Assembly: GCF_014905175.1 (NCBI RefSeq)
Contig: NC_057792.1
Location: 9,961,101 to 10,025,100, forward strand
Reading direction: 5' to 3'
Length of the DNA stretch: 64,000 bases
From: Aphidius gifuensis
Lineage: Eukaryota > Arthropoda > Insecta > Hymenoptera > Braconidae
A model generated the notes under the pieces. That model made no database searches. It was not told where the DNA came from and was given only the letters and a program-made list of their open reading frames with translations. Shown here in pieces: positions 47,680 through 59,287 of this stretch. The position numbers were made by a program, and so were the translations under genes. The stretch's first letter is position 1; every line of letters starts with the position of its first letter.

Positions 47680-48275
47680 CTAATATCTTCACCATCTTTT
47701 TTTTAATATGAAAGACCAGTTGGATTCAAAATTACATTTAGAAAATCACTCAATTTTAGATGGCTGTTAACTTCTTTGAAGATAATGTCAATTTGTATTG
47801 GTTGTGGCCACAAATAGCTTTCATCTTTCTAAAAACAATAATAAAAAATGAATAGTAAATAATGAATAAATGATAGTTTTGCAATAGTATTTGAAATATT
47901 GGATTAAATCACTCCTCATTTTTAAATAGTTTTGTGTTGAACTGTCTACCTAAAGAAGTTCAGATGTTGAAATGCTATAAGATTATCAATTATGCATGGA
48001 CACAGCTGTTGACAGCGTCTTAACAATATCCCAAGCACATACATTTATTATGATAATTTCCGTCAATCGTGAATTATTAGGTATAAATATTGTATACCAT
48101 CTAATATAATGTCACCGTCTTATTAATTTAAACAAAATAATTCGATGAACTGAATATGACAGACCATACACAAACCGTTTGTTTTGATTTGTTTATTAAT
48201 AATAATAACAATATTAAATATAATATGGCGAATAATGCATGCGCGCGCCGATTTTTATTTTTATCTTGCGTGCGT
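47680..48275 (-). pseudogene. Inverted copy of the 1.4-kb repeat with its coding exon
   Basis: The exon 47828-47703 (minus) is open for 41 codons to a stop, reading KDESYLWPQPIQID and ending NPTGLSY. The acceptor TTTTTAG precedes it. In this copy the upstream exon's donor is destroyed (GTAAGT replaced). Higher positions correspond to 960-1340 of the plus-strand copy. Confidence 0.5.
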
Positions 48276-48279
48276 AAGT

Positions 48280-49493
48280 AGGTGCTTTCTTTTGTGTATT
48301 TATTTTTTTTCCTATTTATTTTCGTGCAGGCGCAGTTGAATGCGCAGTCAGCAACAAGTCAGATTGCAACAGCGTAGGACATAAGGAGCTGGATCAGCCA
48401 TGTTTTAATTCTTATTTTTTAAGAATTATTTGTTTCGACGCCACTACTCTCTCCTCAACTTTGCATGACATACGCATGTGCATGATCATGCGCATTAAAG
48501 TGAAAAAAAAAAAATACACAAAAGAAAGCACCTTGTGTATTTAGCTTTTTTTTTTTTTTTTTGCTTATTTTCATGCATGCGCAATTGAATGCGCAGTCAG
48601 CAAAAAGTCAGTTTGCAACAGCGTAGGACATAAGGGGCTGGATCAGCCATATTTTAATTCTTATTTTTTAAGAATTATTTGTTCGACGCCACTGTTCTCT
48701 CATCAGCACCCGTATTCAGAGGATGTTCTCATTAGGGCTTTTTTTCCGATGGCGGCGCTTGTGAACTTTTTATATAGATTTTACACATAGAAAAGCTTCA
48801 CAAGCGCCACCATCGGAAAAAGCATTATCCTCATCTACATACTAATGCTGCTTTATTATTTATTTTTTTTCACTTTAATACGCATGATCATGCACATGCG
48901 CATGTTATGCAAACATGAGAAGAGAACAGTGGCGTCGAAACAAATAATTCTTAAAAAATAAGAATTAAAACATGGCTGGTCCAGCATGTCAATCAATCTT
49001 TCCCGACTGCGCATTTGAATGCGCATGCGTGAAAATAAACAGGAAAAAAAATAAACACCTAAGGGGACGTTCCAAAAATCACTCGGAAACTCGGAAGGTC
49101 AAGATTGTGATCATAGAAAATTTTTGATATTTTGTTGTGGTAGACATGATTTTTTGTTCATGTATTTTTATAGGCACAAAACACTAAATTATTATTGTTT
49201 AATTATTAATAATAATTATAAAAAATACTTTTTACAACTGTAATAAGTAACAAAAGTAAATGGCATATGCAATATGGCTGTTTTTGTTGCTTACAATATC
49301 TACAGTAACCTCTAGTTACTTTTAAGTTTATTTTATCTCTATATTTTTTCATCTACTGCGCCGGTCCGGGTTTCCGAGTGATTTTTGGAACGTCCCCCAA
49401 AAGAAAGCACTTTTTAAGTTTGCATGACAGGCGCATGTGCATAGTCATGCGCATAAAAGTGAAAAAAAATAAATACACAAAAGAAGGCGCCTA
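48280..49493. mobile_element. Cluster of family K elements with nested insertions
   Basis: K2 is 48280-48533 (GGTGCTTTCTTTTGTGTATT to AAAAGAAAGCACC). A second pair of halves spans 48530-49064, split by a family M' piece at 48705-48830. A foldback at 49063-49397 (GGGGACGTTCCAAAAATCAC / GTGATTTTTGGAACGTCCCC) interrupts the next K copy, which ends at 49493. No gene. Confidence 0.7.
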
Positions 49494-49497
49494 GGGC

Positions 49498-49820
49498 AGC
49501 GTTCGATAGCTGGCCGAGGCCAAAAATCCGGCCAATTTTTTATCATGGTTTATTTTATATGTTCGTAGTGTCAGCACTGCTACATTATAATTTCAAATAA
49601 AGTGAATCCAGCAGAAGAGTGCCGCGACAGTTTTAGCTAAATTATATGTTTGTTCATCGTTTACATGAAAACTGTCGCGGCACTCTCCTGCGGGATTTAC
49701 AAGTTGATCTTTCCGTTGGCTCTAGTGAGATTTTTGAATTTATTTTTGATGGCTTTTTTAAGTTCCGCTTTCAGGCCGCCAGTCAGGCCCCTAGCCATCG
49801 AATGCCCAATATCGAACGCT
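49498..49820. mobile_element. Small foldback with GCGTTCGATA ends
   Basis: GCAGCGTTCGATAGCTGGCC and ATATCGAACGCTCC are inverted ends. A GTGCCGCGACAGTTTTAGC arm is mirrored by GAAAACTGTCGCGGCAC (49619-49685). Frames across it are short. It is followed by the GCAATCGTACGATTGC hairpin fragment at 49829. Confidence 0.55.
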
Positions 49821-49878
49821 CCCCAGTGCAATCGTACGATTGCACGTAAGCACTCAATGTCCCTACCCGGCATCCGTA

Positions 49879-50043
49879 GCAGTCCAATTCACAGGGCAAA
49901 TTTTTTACAATTTAGGGCTTTTTTTTTGCCGGTGATGGAGCTTGGAACATTTTTTTTATATAGATTTTACATACAAAAGCTTCACAAGCGCCGCTAGTGG
50001 AGGAAAAAAGCTCTAAATTGTAATACCCTGTGAATTACACTGC
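49879..50043. mobile_element. Family M MITE immediately upstream of mL44
   Basis: GCAGTCCAATTCACAGGGC to CCCTGTGAATTACACTGC with the standard core. Its right edge is 173 bp from the mL44 start codon, so it lies in or next to the promoter. Confidence 0.75.
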
Positions 50044-50216
50044 GGGTGCAGTGACCATAAGTGCCATACTCACAACTCACAAGCATTTCTCCATTAGTCC
50101 ATGAAGTCTGCGAATTCTTGATTTTAATAATTGTATACCACTCAATCTGCAGTGACAGCTTTAAAAGCTGGTGTTAATACAATACTTAATTACATTAGTT
50201 ATCTCACGATAATAAT

Positions 50217-51522
50217 ATGAATGCATTCTGTTTATGTCCACGCGTAATAATTCGCGCGCACATGCCCATGACGATTGATTCGCTTGGTAAGTAAACCCAT
50301 TAATTGAATATATCATAATCATTTTTAATTTTTCAAACTTTTCCACTCTGAAAGGCAAACGATACATTAAACGACACGTCGCTCCCACATTTAAGGAAAT
50401 TGGGAAGCGAAAAAAACAACTCTGTGCACCATTAGAACCAGTTCGAAGTTCCTTTCTAGAGTGGAACTATGATGCCGAGATTTATGCATTTAATCAACGA
50501 CTCACAGAAAAATTTGACAGTAAATTGCTGGTTCGTGCGTTAACTCATCGCTCATATGTTGTGCAGCAAGAAAATGAGGAAAGAAAGGTCGGCATCGAAG
50601 ATCATCAGATCACCATAGATGACAACCAAGAACTGATCAACGTGGGTTCGACTTTAACTTCTAAAATTGTTAAAATTTATTTGAGTCTAGCACTACCTCG
50701 AGCACCGAAAGAATGTATTCAGTAAGCTAACCAAACAATGAGCATTATTGTCGAAACAACGCGTTTCAAAATGATTTAATTTTTAGAGCCTGTCACGATC
50801 ATCTCTTAACAGAAGAAGTATTGGCAAGAAGTTCTTTATTGATTGGCACAAAAGACATTATTCTCACTGAGGTAACTAAGATGTACATACTGTCAACATG
50901 ATTGTTTCTATGCCTTTATAGTGTAACAGTGTTTTTGCATTTTCAATAGGAATCTCCTCCGTTACAATCTACTTTAGCCAATACATTTCTAGCGCTTGTC
51001 GCTGCTCTTTCTAAGAGCACAAACGAAGTTCACGCCGGTAAATTTGTGCGAGATTTTATTCTTATGACTCTAACGGAGCGTGATCTCGCTGAACTATGGT
51101 GCCCGGAAAATCCTATCAAAATTCTAAATAAAATTCTTGCAAACGAAACAAAAGAACCAGTGGAACCTCGATTAATCACGCAATGCGGTGTCAATTCAGT
51201 TCTGCCAGCTTACCAAATTGCTCTTTACTCAAAAAAAGAATATCTTGCTGAAGGTAAGACCATCCATTTACATAAGATCTTTTATACACAATTCCTAATT
51301 CGACAAAATTTAACGTTTGAAGGTATTGAAACTTCGGTAGAAAAAGCTATGCGTGTAGCGTCATTGAATGCACTTTATGATATGTTTGGCATTTCATCCT
51401 CGAGCAAACCCATCGCAGCTAACATCATTGTTGATCCATCATCTAATCCTGTTGAAAACTTGCCGCTTAATGAGTGGTGTACAAGAAATGCCACCAAACT
51501 AATGGAGAAAAGAAGTGTTTAA
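50217..51522 (+). CDS. mRpL44: Mitochondrial large ribosomal subunit protein mL44
   Basis: Coding exons are 50217-50286, 50355-50721, 50787-50871, 50950-51253 and 51323-51522, giving 341 residues (about the family's usual length). The Arg-containing N-terminus fits a mitochondrial targeting peptide; an in-frame TAG at 50196 fixes the start. Residues 54-75 (RSSFLEWNYDAEIYAF) and 82-91 (LVRALTHRSY) are the mL44 version of an RNase III domain. At the place of the catalytic ERLEFLGD motif the sequence is QELINVGS, so the acidic residues are lost, consistent with a structural role. A double-stranded RNA-binding-like domain follows (~250-300, ending SVEKAMRVASLNALYDMFG). It acts in the mitochondrial matrix in the large subunit. 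The last intron (51254-51322, 69 bp) is a multiple of three without a stop, so retention would add 23 residues. AATAAA lies at 51557-51562. Confidence 0.96.
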
Positions 51523-51563
51523 TAAGTGATCTGTTTAACTGTTTTATTTTGTATTCAATAAAA

Positions 51564-51753
51564 TTAATAAATATATAACTGTTCAGATCGTTTTTTTGTA
51601 CTAGATTTGTACAAAACAAGTTCTGTGGATTTATAAACGGATTTGGTGTTCCATATGTTTACATCAGATACAGTTACCGTACTCAAAATCTTATCGGGAC
51701 TTGTCTTGATTTGAGAATGAATGTCTTGATCAGTCCTGATGACGCCTTTTTCA
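51564..51753 (-). CDS. Probable terminal exon of an unrecognised gene convergent with mL44
   Basis: The minus-strand frame reads LYEKGVIRTDQDIHSQIK ... VSDVNIWNTKSVYKSTELVL ... to a TAA at 51564-51566. Its codons are noticeably GC-richer than the flanks and its residue usage is protein-like. An acceptor (GTATCAG) precedes 51753. Just above, another frame contains CLSSPNEAYIFEYVT, but a TGA separates the two in a direct read. It ends about 40 bp from the mL44 stop, so the 3' UTRs would overlap. I do not recognise it and could not find upstream exons; it may be a truncated gene. Confidence 0.4.
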
Positions 51754-51773
51754 TATAAAATGTCCTGATACAC

Positions 51774-52184
51774 GTGTCACATACTCAAATATGTATGCTT
51801 CATTCGGGCTGGATAGGCAACCTCGTCCATCTCTTGTTTATTTTTGAAATTTTTGTATTCACAAAGAAAAAAGAGTAAATAACAAATTTTACTAATTATT
51901 TATAGATTTATACAATTATTCATTTAAAACAAATTAAAAAAAAAATGTTTTTCATAATTTCTTTATCTTATGTATTTCATTTTTAATTCATCAATATTAT
52001 TTAAATGATATCAACAAACAAACAATTCTCGAAAAAAATAAATCTGGCTCCAAACAATATTTAATTTCGTTAATTGAGGGTGCGGATTCCATAACATGCC
52101 GAGCGCCGAGGCCTATAAAACGTAACGTTATTTAGGTTAAATTTACGAAAATTTCAAAATGATACTATATTTTATTACAATTAT
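51774..52184. other. Intergenic, no gene seen
   Basis: AT-rich DNA with a CATAACATGCCGAGCGCCGA patch near 52093. No repeat family from elsewhere in the window was recognised. Confidence 0.3.
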
Positions 52185-52188
52185 TTAA

Positions 52189-53342
52189 GGTTGAAAGTAA
52201 ATCGCATCGGTGGACGAAGTTTGGGCCCGAGAGGGTGCGCATCAGTGTTACGCATTTACATATAAAAGGTTTAAAAATATTTTAGTGCCCTTCTTCCTAT
52301 ATCATCAAAATTATTCACTATACTGGTAATATTAGGTTATTGGTAATGTATGTATACTCTCTGATAGACACAATATACATACACACATACAACACATGAG
52401 CCAAGAAACGACGAGACGAAAGAGAAAGAGAGAATGACCGCTCGCAATGATAAAAATTTTGATTCTGATAATTGAATATCTTTTAAAATCCACGGATGGA
52501 AAATATCATAGATGGGCTTAAAAAGATGACCGCTAATGATAAAATTTTGATTCTGATAATTGAATATCTTTTAAAATCCACGGTGGAAAATTATCATTGA
52601 GGGCTTAAATATTGTAAGAAGTACAAACTGATAGTAAATTAAGCAAAATCGTATAGAAACTTTTTTAACTACAGAAGAAAATATGTGTTCAGTCCCTATA
52701 CCTACGCGTTAAAGTTGTCAACTTTGACATTAAGGTACAACTAGGGAAAATTAAAAATAATGACGATTTCACGAATTTTATAGAGTAGATAATTGAAATA
52801 ACGATACACCTTTTTCTTTAATCAGTTTTTTTGTTATAAGATGTTTTTTTGATTAATTAACTGTTAAAGATGGTCCTTTTTTTTGAGGTTAAACATAGGC
52901 TCTTATGGAAAATGATGTTCGGCTTTTCATAATACCCCATCGAAATACTTGAAAAAATAATGCCATATTTACCAAAAACTAAAGGATAAAACTAGAAAAA
53001 AAGACGAAAAATCATCACCCAAATTTAGTATAGGTTTTAATATTCAATTTTAATTAATAGAGGATAATAAATTTTTGTCTTTGTCTAAATACTTGAGTGG
53101 AAGTGAGAAACAGTATTCTCTTTCTAATCTTTCGTCCTTTTCGCACTCATGAATATATAATGTTTTTAGCAAACATCCGCCAGATGTCTCTCATTTTGCT
53201 CTAGTTGTACCTTAATTATCTAAAAAAAAACCACGGTACAAAATTCTGAAAAAAAATTAACAAAATAGATAATTATTCTGGCTTTTATATGGGACCAAAA
53301 ATTCGAAAATCGTATAGTTGGAAATTCTATTTACTTTCAACC
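52189..53342. mobile_element. GGTTG family element, TTAA-flanked, with a second TTAA element inside
   Basis: GGTTGAAAGTAAATCGCATC and ATTCTATTTACTTTCAACC are inverted, with TTAA at 52185-52188 and 53343-53346. Nested at 52734-53211 is GGTACAACTAGGGAAAAT to TGCTCTAGTTGTACC, also TTAA-flanked (52730-52733 and 53212-53215). An ~80-bp direct repeat (GACCGCTAATGATAAAATTT) lies at 52434-52600. Confidence 0.8.
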
Positions 53343-53749
53343 TTAATGAATTAAAAATTAAATTTTAATATTTTTTTTTCGAAAAAAACATTATTTTTCC
53401 AGGTCTAACTCGTCATAACTTTGTTGATAATCAATGAATCGACTTGAAACTTGGCATATAGTTTTGTTATAGTCTAGCGATTATAAAAGTGATTTATAAA
53501 AATAATATTTAGTTGTATTGTTTTTTTTTATTAATTTATTGAGTAATGCCGGTCGGAAAATACGTTTTTTGAACTCTAAGATTAAAAATTGAGGAAAATG
53601 TCGAGAAAATTTTAGAATTTAAAAACTTGTCAGTGGCAACATTGTTCATCTATATATCAAGAAGTTTTTCCCAAATTTTCCCAAGTTTTTTTACCAATAA
53701 TTAACCAAGTTATTAATAAACAAATTGTGAGCTGTCTTTATACGTTTTT
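53343..53749. other. Intergenic, no gene seen
   Basis: AT-rich; no repeat or frame recognised. Confidence 0.3.
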
Positions 53750-54514
53750 AGGCGCTTTCTTGTGGGTGTTTATTTTTTTCCTGTTTACTTTTACGCATGC
53801 GCAGTTGAATGCGCAGTTAGCAAAAAGTCAGTTTGCAACAGCGTAGGACATAAGGGGCTGGATCAGCCATGTTTTAATTCTTATTTTTTAAGAATTAGGT
53901 GCTTTCTTATGGGTGTTTATTTTTTTTCACTTTAATGCGCATGATCATGCACATGCGTCTGTCATGCAAAATTGAGAAGGGAACAGTAGGTGCTTTCTTT
54001 TGTGTATTTATTTTTTTTCACTTGAATGCGCATGATCATGCACATGCGCATATTATGCAAACATGAGGAAAAAGCAGTGGCGTCGAACAAATAATTCTTA
54101 AAAAATGAAAATTGAAACATGGCTGATCCAGCCTCTCATGTCCTACGCTGTTGCCAACTGACTTTTTGCTGACTGCGCATTCAATTGCGCATGCGCGAAA
54201 AAAAACAGGAAAAAAAATAAATACACAAAAGAAAGCACCTAATGGCGTCGAAACAAATAATTCTTAAAAAATGAGAATTAAAACATGGCTGATCCAGCTC
54301 CTTATGTCCTACGCTGTTGCAATCTGACTTTTTGCCGACTGCGCATTTAACTGCGCATGCGCGAAAATAAACAGGAAAAAAAATAAACACTCAAAAGAAA
54401 GCACCTATTATTTGTTCGACGCCACTGTTCTCTTCTCATGTTTGCATAATATGCGCATGTGCATGTTCATGCGCATTAAAGTGAAAAAAAATAAATACAC
54501 AAAAGAAAGCACCT
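53750..54514. mobile_element. Cluster of family K halves in both orientations
   Basis: GCGCTTTCTTGTGGGTGTTT starts it and AAAAGAAAGCACC ends it. Inside are three more terminal motifs and several AACAGCGTAGGACATAAGG / CCTTATGTCCTACGCTGTTG cores in alternating orientation. This indicates repeated insertion of K into K. Confidence 0.65.
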
Positions 54515-56340
54515 TTTAACTTTTTATACGTATTTATACGTTTGCATGCGCAAGAGATTAGGGCAGGGTTGCCAGACAGTCTAAAAGAGAAGTCTGGAGG
54601 GGGCTGAGCAAAAGTCTGGATTTATCTGGATGGCTTAGAAAAAATTATAAACCCTAGCATTTTATTAAACTTTTTATTGTGTAAAACACGGAATATACCT
54701 ATTAGCATGGTAGAAATATATAGTGCCTATTAGTGCGAAATTTTCTCCTATTAATTTTTTAAAGATATTTATTAATATGTAAAAAAAAATATATTAATTT
54801 TTTTTTTTAACATTAATATTAATATATATTTATTTTTAACATTAATATATATATATATGCTTATCTTAATATTACATTTTCTACTTTTTTTTCTATTTGA
54901 TAATATTGTAGGCAATATCATGAATTTCTCTCATTGATATAGTCCATAGCATGTAAAGTAGATAAGAATGAAAAATATATATGATATATATTAAGGCTTC
55001 CTAGACATGGTAAAGTAATAATTAATAAAAGTTTATATATTATAGCTATTAAATTTAAGGCATGTCCAACGCGGAACGAAAATACAGAAAAGTTTTTGAA
55101 ATTTTGACAGTACATTATTTATGTAATAATACACAATTTCTAATTTTTTTATAATTTTTTTGTCGGTGGTTTTTTTTTAATTAATTAATAAAGTTGACAT
55201 TTTTGAAGGAGGTTATACGTAGGCTCTTATGGCCAGTCGAGTACACTTCATACAAACCTGGTTAGAAACTATATGAAAAAATACAGAGACTATTTCGAAA
55301 AACTGATATATTATAAAATGGAAAAAGACGAAAATTTTGAGCCGTATATGAAAAAAGTTTTGTCGGTGGGTTTTTTTTAATAAATAAAAATATACGCAAA
55401 AATTAGGAATTTTGACATATTATTGTCGGCATAGTTTAAACATAGAGTAAAACTGACAGAAGAAGTTGCATGTGTGGTCACACAGACACGTAATTGCTAT
55501 TGGAACGTTCTGATTTGGTTCTTGTTTCGCTCTTGTTTTGCTATTGATTTGCTTTTGATTTTAATGGTAAGTTTTCATAGATTACCGCTATTAAAGGTCT
55601 TGTGTTTTGTTTCTGAAATCTGTTTGACAGCTCGCTCCCTAACATCTTAATTCCAAAGAATTGGATTGGTAAAAAATGTAACTAAGTAAAAAATCTAGCT
55701 AAGGAAAAAATTTAGCTAAGAAAAGATTTAGCTGAAGGGAAAATTAAGCTAAAAATATATTTGGCTATAACGGAGACTGAGTGAAAAGTCTAGCGGCTAA
55801 GTAAAAAATCTAGTGGCTCAGTTAAAAATCTAGTGGTTTTAAACAAAAAAAAAAAAGTTTAATACATCGAAATTTTTATTTTGACTTTCTTTTTCATTCG
55901 AAGAGTTTTATCGACTGCCAATATTATACTTGCAAGAAAAATATATATATTGAAATTTATGAATTATTATCTAAAATTTTATCGAAACATTTATTTCTCC
56001 TTACGAGCTTTATTGATTGATATCAATAAATATTAGAATTAATCGTTATTTTAATAACTATACGATATATAGCCGATAAATAGCCGTTTTTTCCATACTT
56101 CAACTCCATTTTTAACCACTTTGCGCATGTGTAAGAATTTTTTCCGTAATTTTTCTATAATCGTGAGAAAATTTTCTATAAAAAAACTGAATAAAAAAAC
56201 ATGTTGTCTGGGATATGTTAATATCCTTTGAAAGTGTCAATATAATAGATTTGTATTTGTTTTTTTAATATTTTTTTATTTTTTTTTATATTAATACGTC
56301 TTCACTTTCATACGCCGTGTAACATACATTACAGCACCTT
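54515..56340. other. Element fragments and AT-rich DNA
   Basis: CAGGGTTGCCAGACAGTCTA at 54566 is a typical hAT-style terminus without a matching partner. GGAGGTTATACGTAGGCTCT at 55209 is a lone left end of family U. From 55675 to 55840 a short motif (AAAAAATCTAGCTAAGG and variants) repeats about ten times and is reminiscent of the satellite word GTAGCTAAGG. No gene is seen. Confidence 0.4.
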
Positions 56341-56350
56341 GATAGTTCAG

Positions 56351-56510
56351 CACCCGTATTCACGGGGCAAAATTGTTCTCATTAGGGCTTTTTTTTCCGC
56401 TGATGGCGATCGACAAAATTTTTTTTATATAGATTTCCCATAGAAAAGCTCTACAAACGCCACCATCGAAAAAAAAACGCCCTAATGAGAACATCCTCTG
56501 AATACGGGTG
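56351..56510. mobile_element. Family M MITE with CAG TSD
   Basis: CACCCGTATTCACGGGGC to CTCTGAATACGGGTG, flanked by CAG at 56348-56350 and 56511-56513. The left arm is of the CACGGGGC type and the right arm of the AGAACATCCTCTG type, a hybrid of M and M'. Confidence 0.82.
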
Positions 56511-56714
56511 CAGTTCCCAAATTATATTTTACAAACACTATTTCGCGTTTAGTATGTTAAAAGAACTTGAATAATTGGAAATCAATAAATATCGACAGAT
56601 GAAATATAATAAATAGTTGGATCCCAATAATATCGATATTGAAACTTTGAATATTACTGTGTTTTTTCATACGTAATATATTATACTTATTTCAACAAAA
56701 AAAAAAATACTTGT

Positions 56715-56812
56715 AAATTTTTTTTTATTTAGATTTTACATACAAAAGCTTCACAAGCGCCGCCAGTGGAAGAAAAAAGCCCTAAATTGTAATGCCCTGT
56801 GAACATGGGTGC
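56715..56812. mobile_element. Family M right-half fragment
   Basis: TTCACAAGCGCCGCCAGTGG through CCCTGTGAACATGGGTGC without a left half. Confidence 0.6.
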
Positions 56813-56850
56813 GGGGAAGAGTTAGGCAGAGTTCAGTTAAGGGATGTGGA

Positions 56851-57691
56851 CATGGTAGAAATATACAGGTATGTCCATGCCTCGGACGAAAATAAAAATC
56901 TACTGCGCAGACCATTGGCGGCCATCTTGTTTGCATGTGTGTAAATCTGTGTGTCCGTCATATTATTATTATTGTACTATTAATTATTTATGTATGGCAT
57001 GCTTAAAAGTTACATTAATCATAAATAAAAACTTTAAAAATAATATTTGATAATTCTACGTATTAATAGATGTTGCAAAACAATTAGAAATTGAACTTTT
57101 ACTTTTTCACAAAAAAACAATTTGAAAAAATAAAAGAAATTTTTACATATTTAGTTAACAAACTAGAAGTTTGGATAAAAAGAACGATATAAATATTGCA
57201 CTGGATGCAATACAATGTTTGGTACATACTTGTACGTACATTTGACTCAGAGTTTTTAATGAGCAAATTATAGAAGATAAAAAAAAACAAAAAGAAAAAT
57301 AAGTTGAAAAAATATGTAACAAAGCTTAATATGTATTTTATTTTTTATTTTTTATATAATTAATCATGTGTTTATGTATTTTTATTATTTTAATCTTTTA
57401 TTAAGATCATCATTATGATTTAAATAAAGTCGCGCCACTTTAGCCAATATGGCAACCGGTGGTCAGCACTTCTTATTGGCTTAAAAAAACGTATGCGCAT
57501 GGACCTACCTGCACCCGTATTCACAGGGCAAATTTTATACAATTTAGAGCTTTTTTTTGCCACTGATGGCGCTTATAAATTTTTTTTTATATAGATTTTA
57601 CATATAAAAGCTCCACGAGCGTCACCGGTGGATGAAAAAAGCCCTAAATTGTAATGCCCTGTGAATACGGGTGCTGTATATTTCTACCATG
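56851..57691. mobile_element. Family Z copy 3 (inverted), perfect 8-bp TSD, split by a family M MITE
   Basis: It is flanked by GATGTGGA at 56843-56850 and 57692-57699. The body is the reverse complement of 4730-5424. Family M is inserted at 57512-57673 with CTG on both sides (57509-57511 and 57674-57676), and deleting it restores the Z end exactly. Confidence 0.92.
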
Positions 57692-58182
57692 GATGTGGAC
57701 GATTTTTTAAAACGAAGAATGAGACAACATTTTTTCTCTGTTTTTTGTCTTTTTCGCACTCATAGAAATATTGTGTTTCTAGAAGTCATCCGCAAGAGGT
57801 CTCTAGTGATTTTTCAATAATTTCTCATAAAAATCCATTTTTTCATACTTTAATTATTAATTGCAAAAAAACTATGCTCCAAACTTCTTTTATTTTTTTT
57901 CTATACGTTTTCTTTTGTCTCATTTTATAACCCGATAGTTTTTTTTTCATGATGTCATATTGTTGATTGGAGATATTGGTATTTTAATGGATTTTTTTTT
58001 GACAAAAATCGCATTCTCTATAAGAACCAATGTTAAAAGTTGTCAACTTTAAAAATTAATAAAAAAAAAACGAGCTTCCAAACAATTACCAAAAAATCAC
58101 ATAAAATGTATTAGTATTTCAAAAATCTACTGTATAAATTTCATTTCTTTCTCATATTCCAAAAATCGTCCAAATCTCTTAA

Positions 58183-58835
58183 CACCAGACTATAACCCCG
58201 GTCGTTCTTGAATGAACGAAGTAGAGTCAGTGGGTACGACGTATATACGTGTGTTTAAGCCTTAAACTCTTAATCCACTGACTCTACCTCATTCGTTTAA
58301 GGAGGTTATACACAAATTACTCTTTTTTTAAAAAATATAATAAGAATGTTCTGAAATTTTGTACACATGTAGATCTTTTTATTCTGAATACAACGGTATA
58401 ATTATTTTCTTATGTTGATCGGTTCAATTTTTTGTAATTAATTATTGAAAATAATATTTAACATTGGCTCTTATGGAGATTTCAACCATTTTTTTTGGGA
58501 TAGAAAAAATGATGAAAAAGTCTTGAAAAAAATCACACATATACTAGAAACCGAGTTTTATTAATTGCGCGAAAAATTTTCATATGTTGATCGGTCAATT
58601 AATGAGAAATTAATTATAAACTTTACAAAAATTAGATGTGGCAACGTGGCATGTTCAAACACACACTCATACCCGCAATTCCATATATTGTATACGGGGC
58701 GCAGGCGCTTTACACTTTATTATTTTACAGTGTAGCCAAGTTTCACTTGAGACTGTGACGTCAGAAGCTCCCCGCAACACCCGCAATGAATTTGCGTATA
58801 ACCTCCTTAAGAACTGCCGGGGTTATAGTCTGGTG
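58183..58835. mobile_element. TTAA element (ACACCAGACTATAACCCCGG) hosting family U copy 2
   Basis: ACACCAGACTATAACCCCGG and CCGGGGTTATAGTCTGGTGT are inverted, with TTAA at 58179-58182 and 58836-58839. Family U copy 2 (58301-58806, TTAA on both sides at 58297-58300 and 58807-58810) fills most of it and matches 37513-38017 closely. Confidence 0.82.
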
Positions 58836-59066
58836 TTAACGTAACTCTGCCTAACTCTACCATATATGTAGTACTACATATATGAACTCTACCCCGTAAG
58901 TCGTAACTCTCTATTTAAGAACGCACCTCCGGGTACGTTCCAAAACATCGTTCGGTTCGGTATATCAAGATGGCAGTGATTCAAATCAAATATATGAAAA
59001 TTTTAAACACTCCTATAAACTTTTCTAATTAGTGTCAGTTGATGTATTTCCAGTAGAAGAAGAATA

Positions 59067-59225
59067 CCCTGGTGAAAAAAAACTGGCAGAATCTGGCAGT
59101 TGTTCCAAAAACCGGTCTAAATCTGTAAGAATCTGCCAGAATCTGTCATAATCTGTCATAACCTGCCAGAATCTGTAAGAAGCGTTAAGAAACTGTCATA
59201 ATCTGCCAGACTATTTTTACCAAAA
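59067..59225. mobile_element. CCCTGGTG-family element, copy E4 (CAGAATCTG core)
   Basis: It starts CCCTGGTGAAAAAAAACTGG and contains permutations of AATCTGCCAGAATCTGTCAT. The right end is a degraded mirror (ATTTTTACCA). It is the smallest copy of the family in the window. Confidence 0.5.
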
Positions 59226-59287
59226 AATTCTAAAAAAAAAAAAAAATTCTGGACGAATTATTGTGGTTATTATAAACATCACGGTAA

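Noticed and set aside
51046..51522. Continuous 158-codon frame as a separate gene
   Set aside because: It is the last two exons of mL44 read through a 69-bp in-frame intron.
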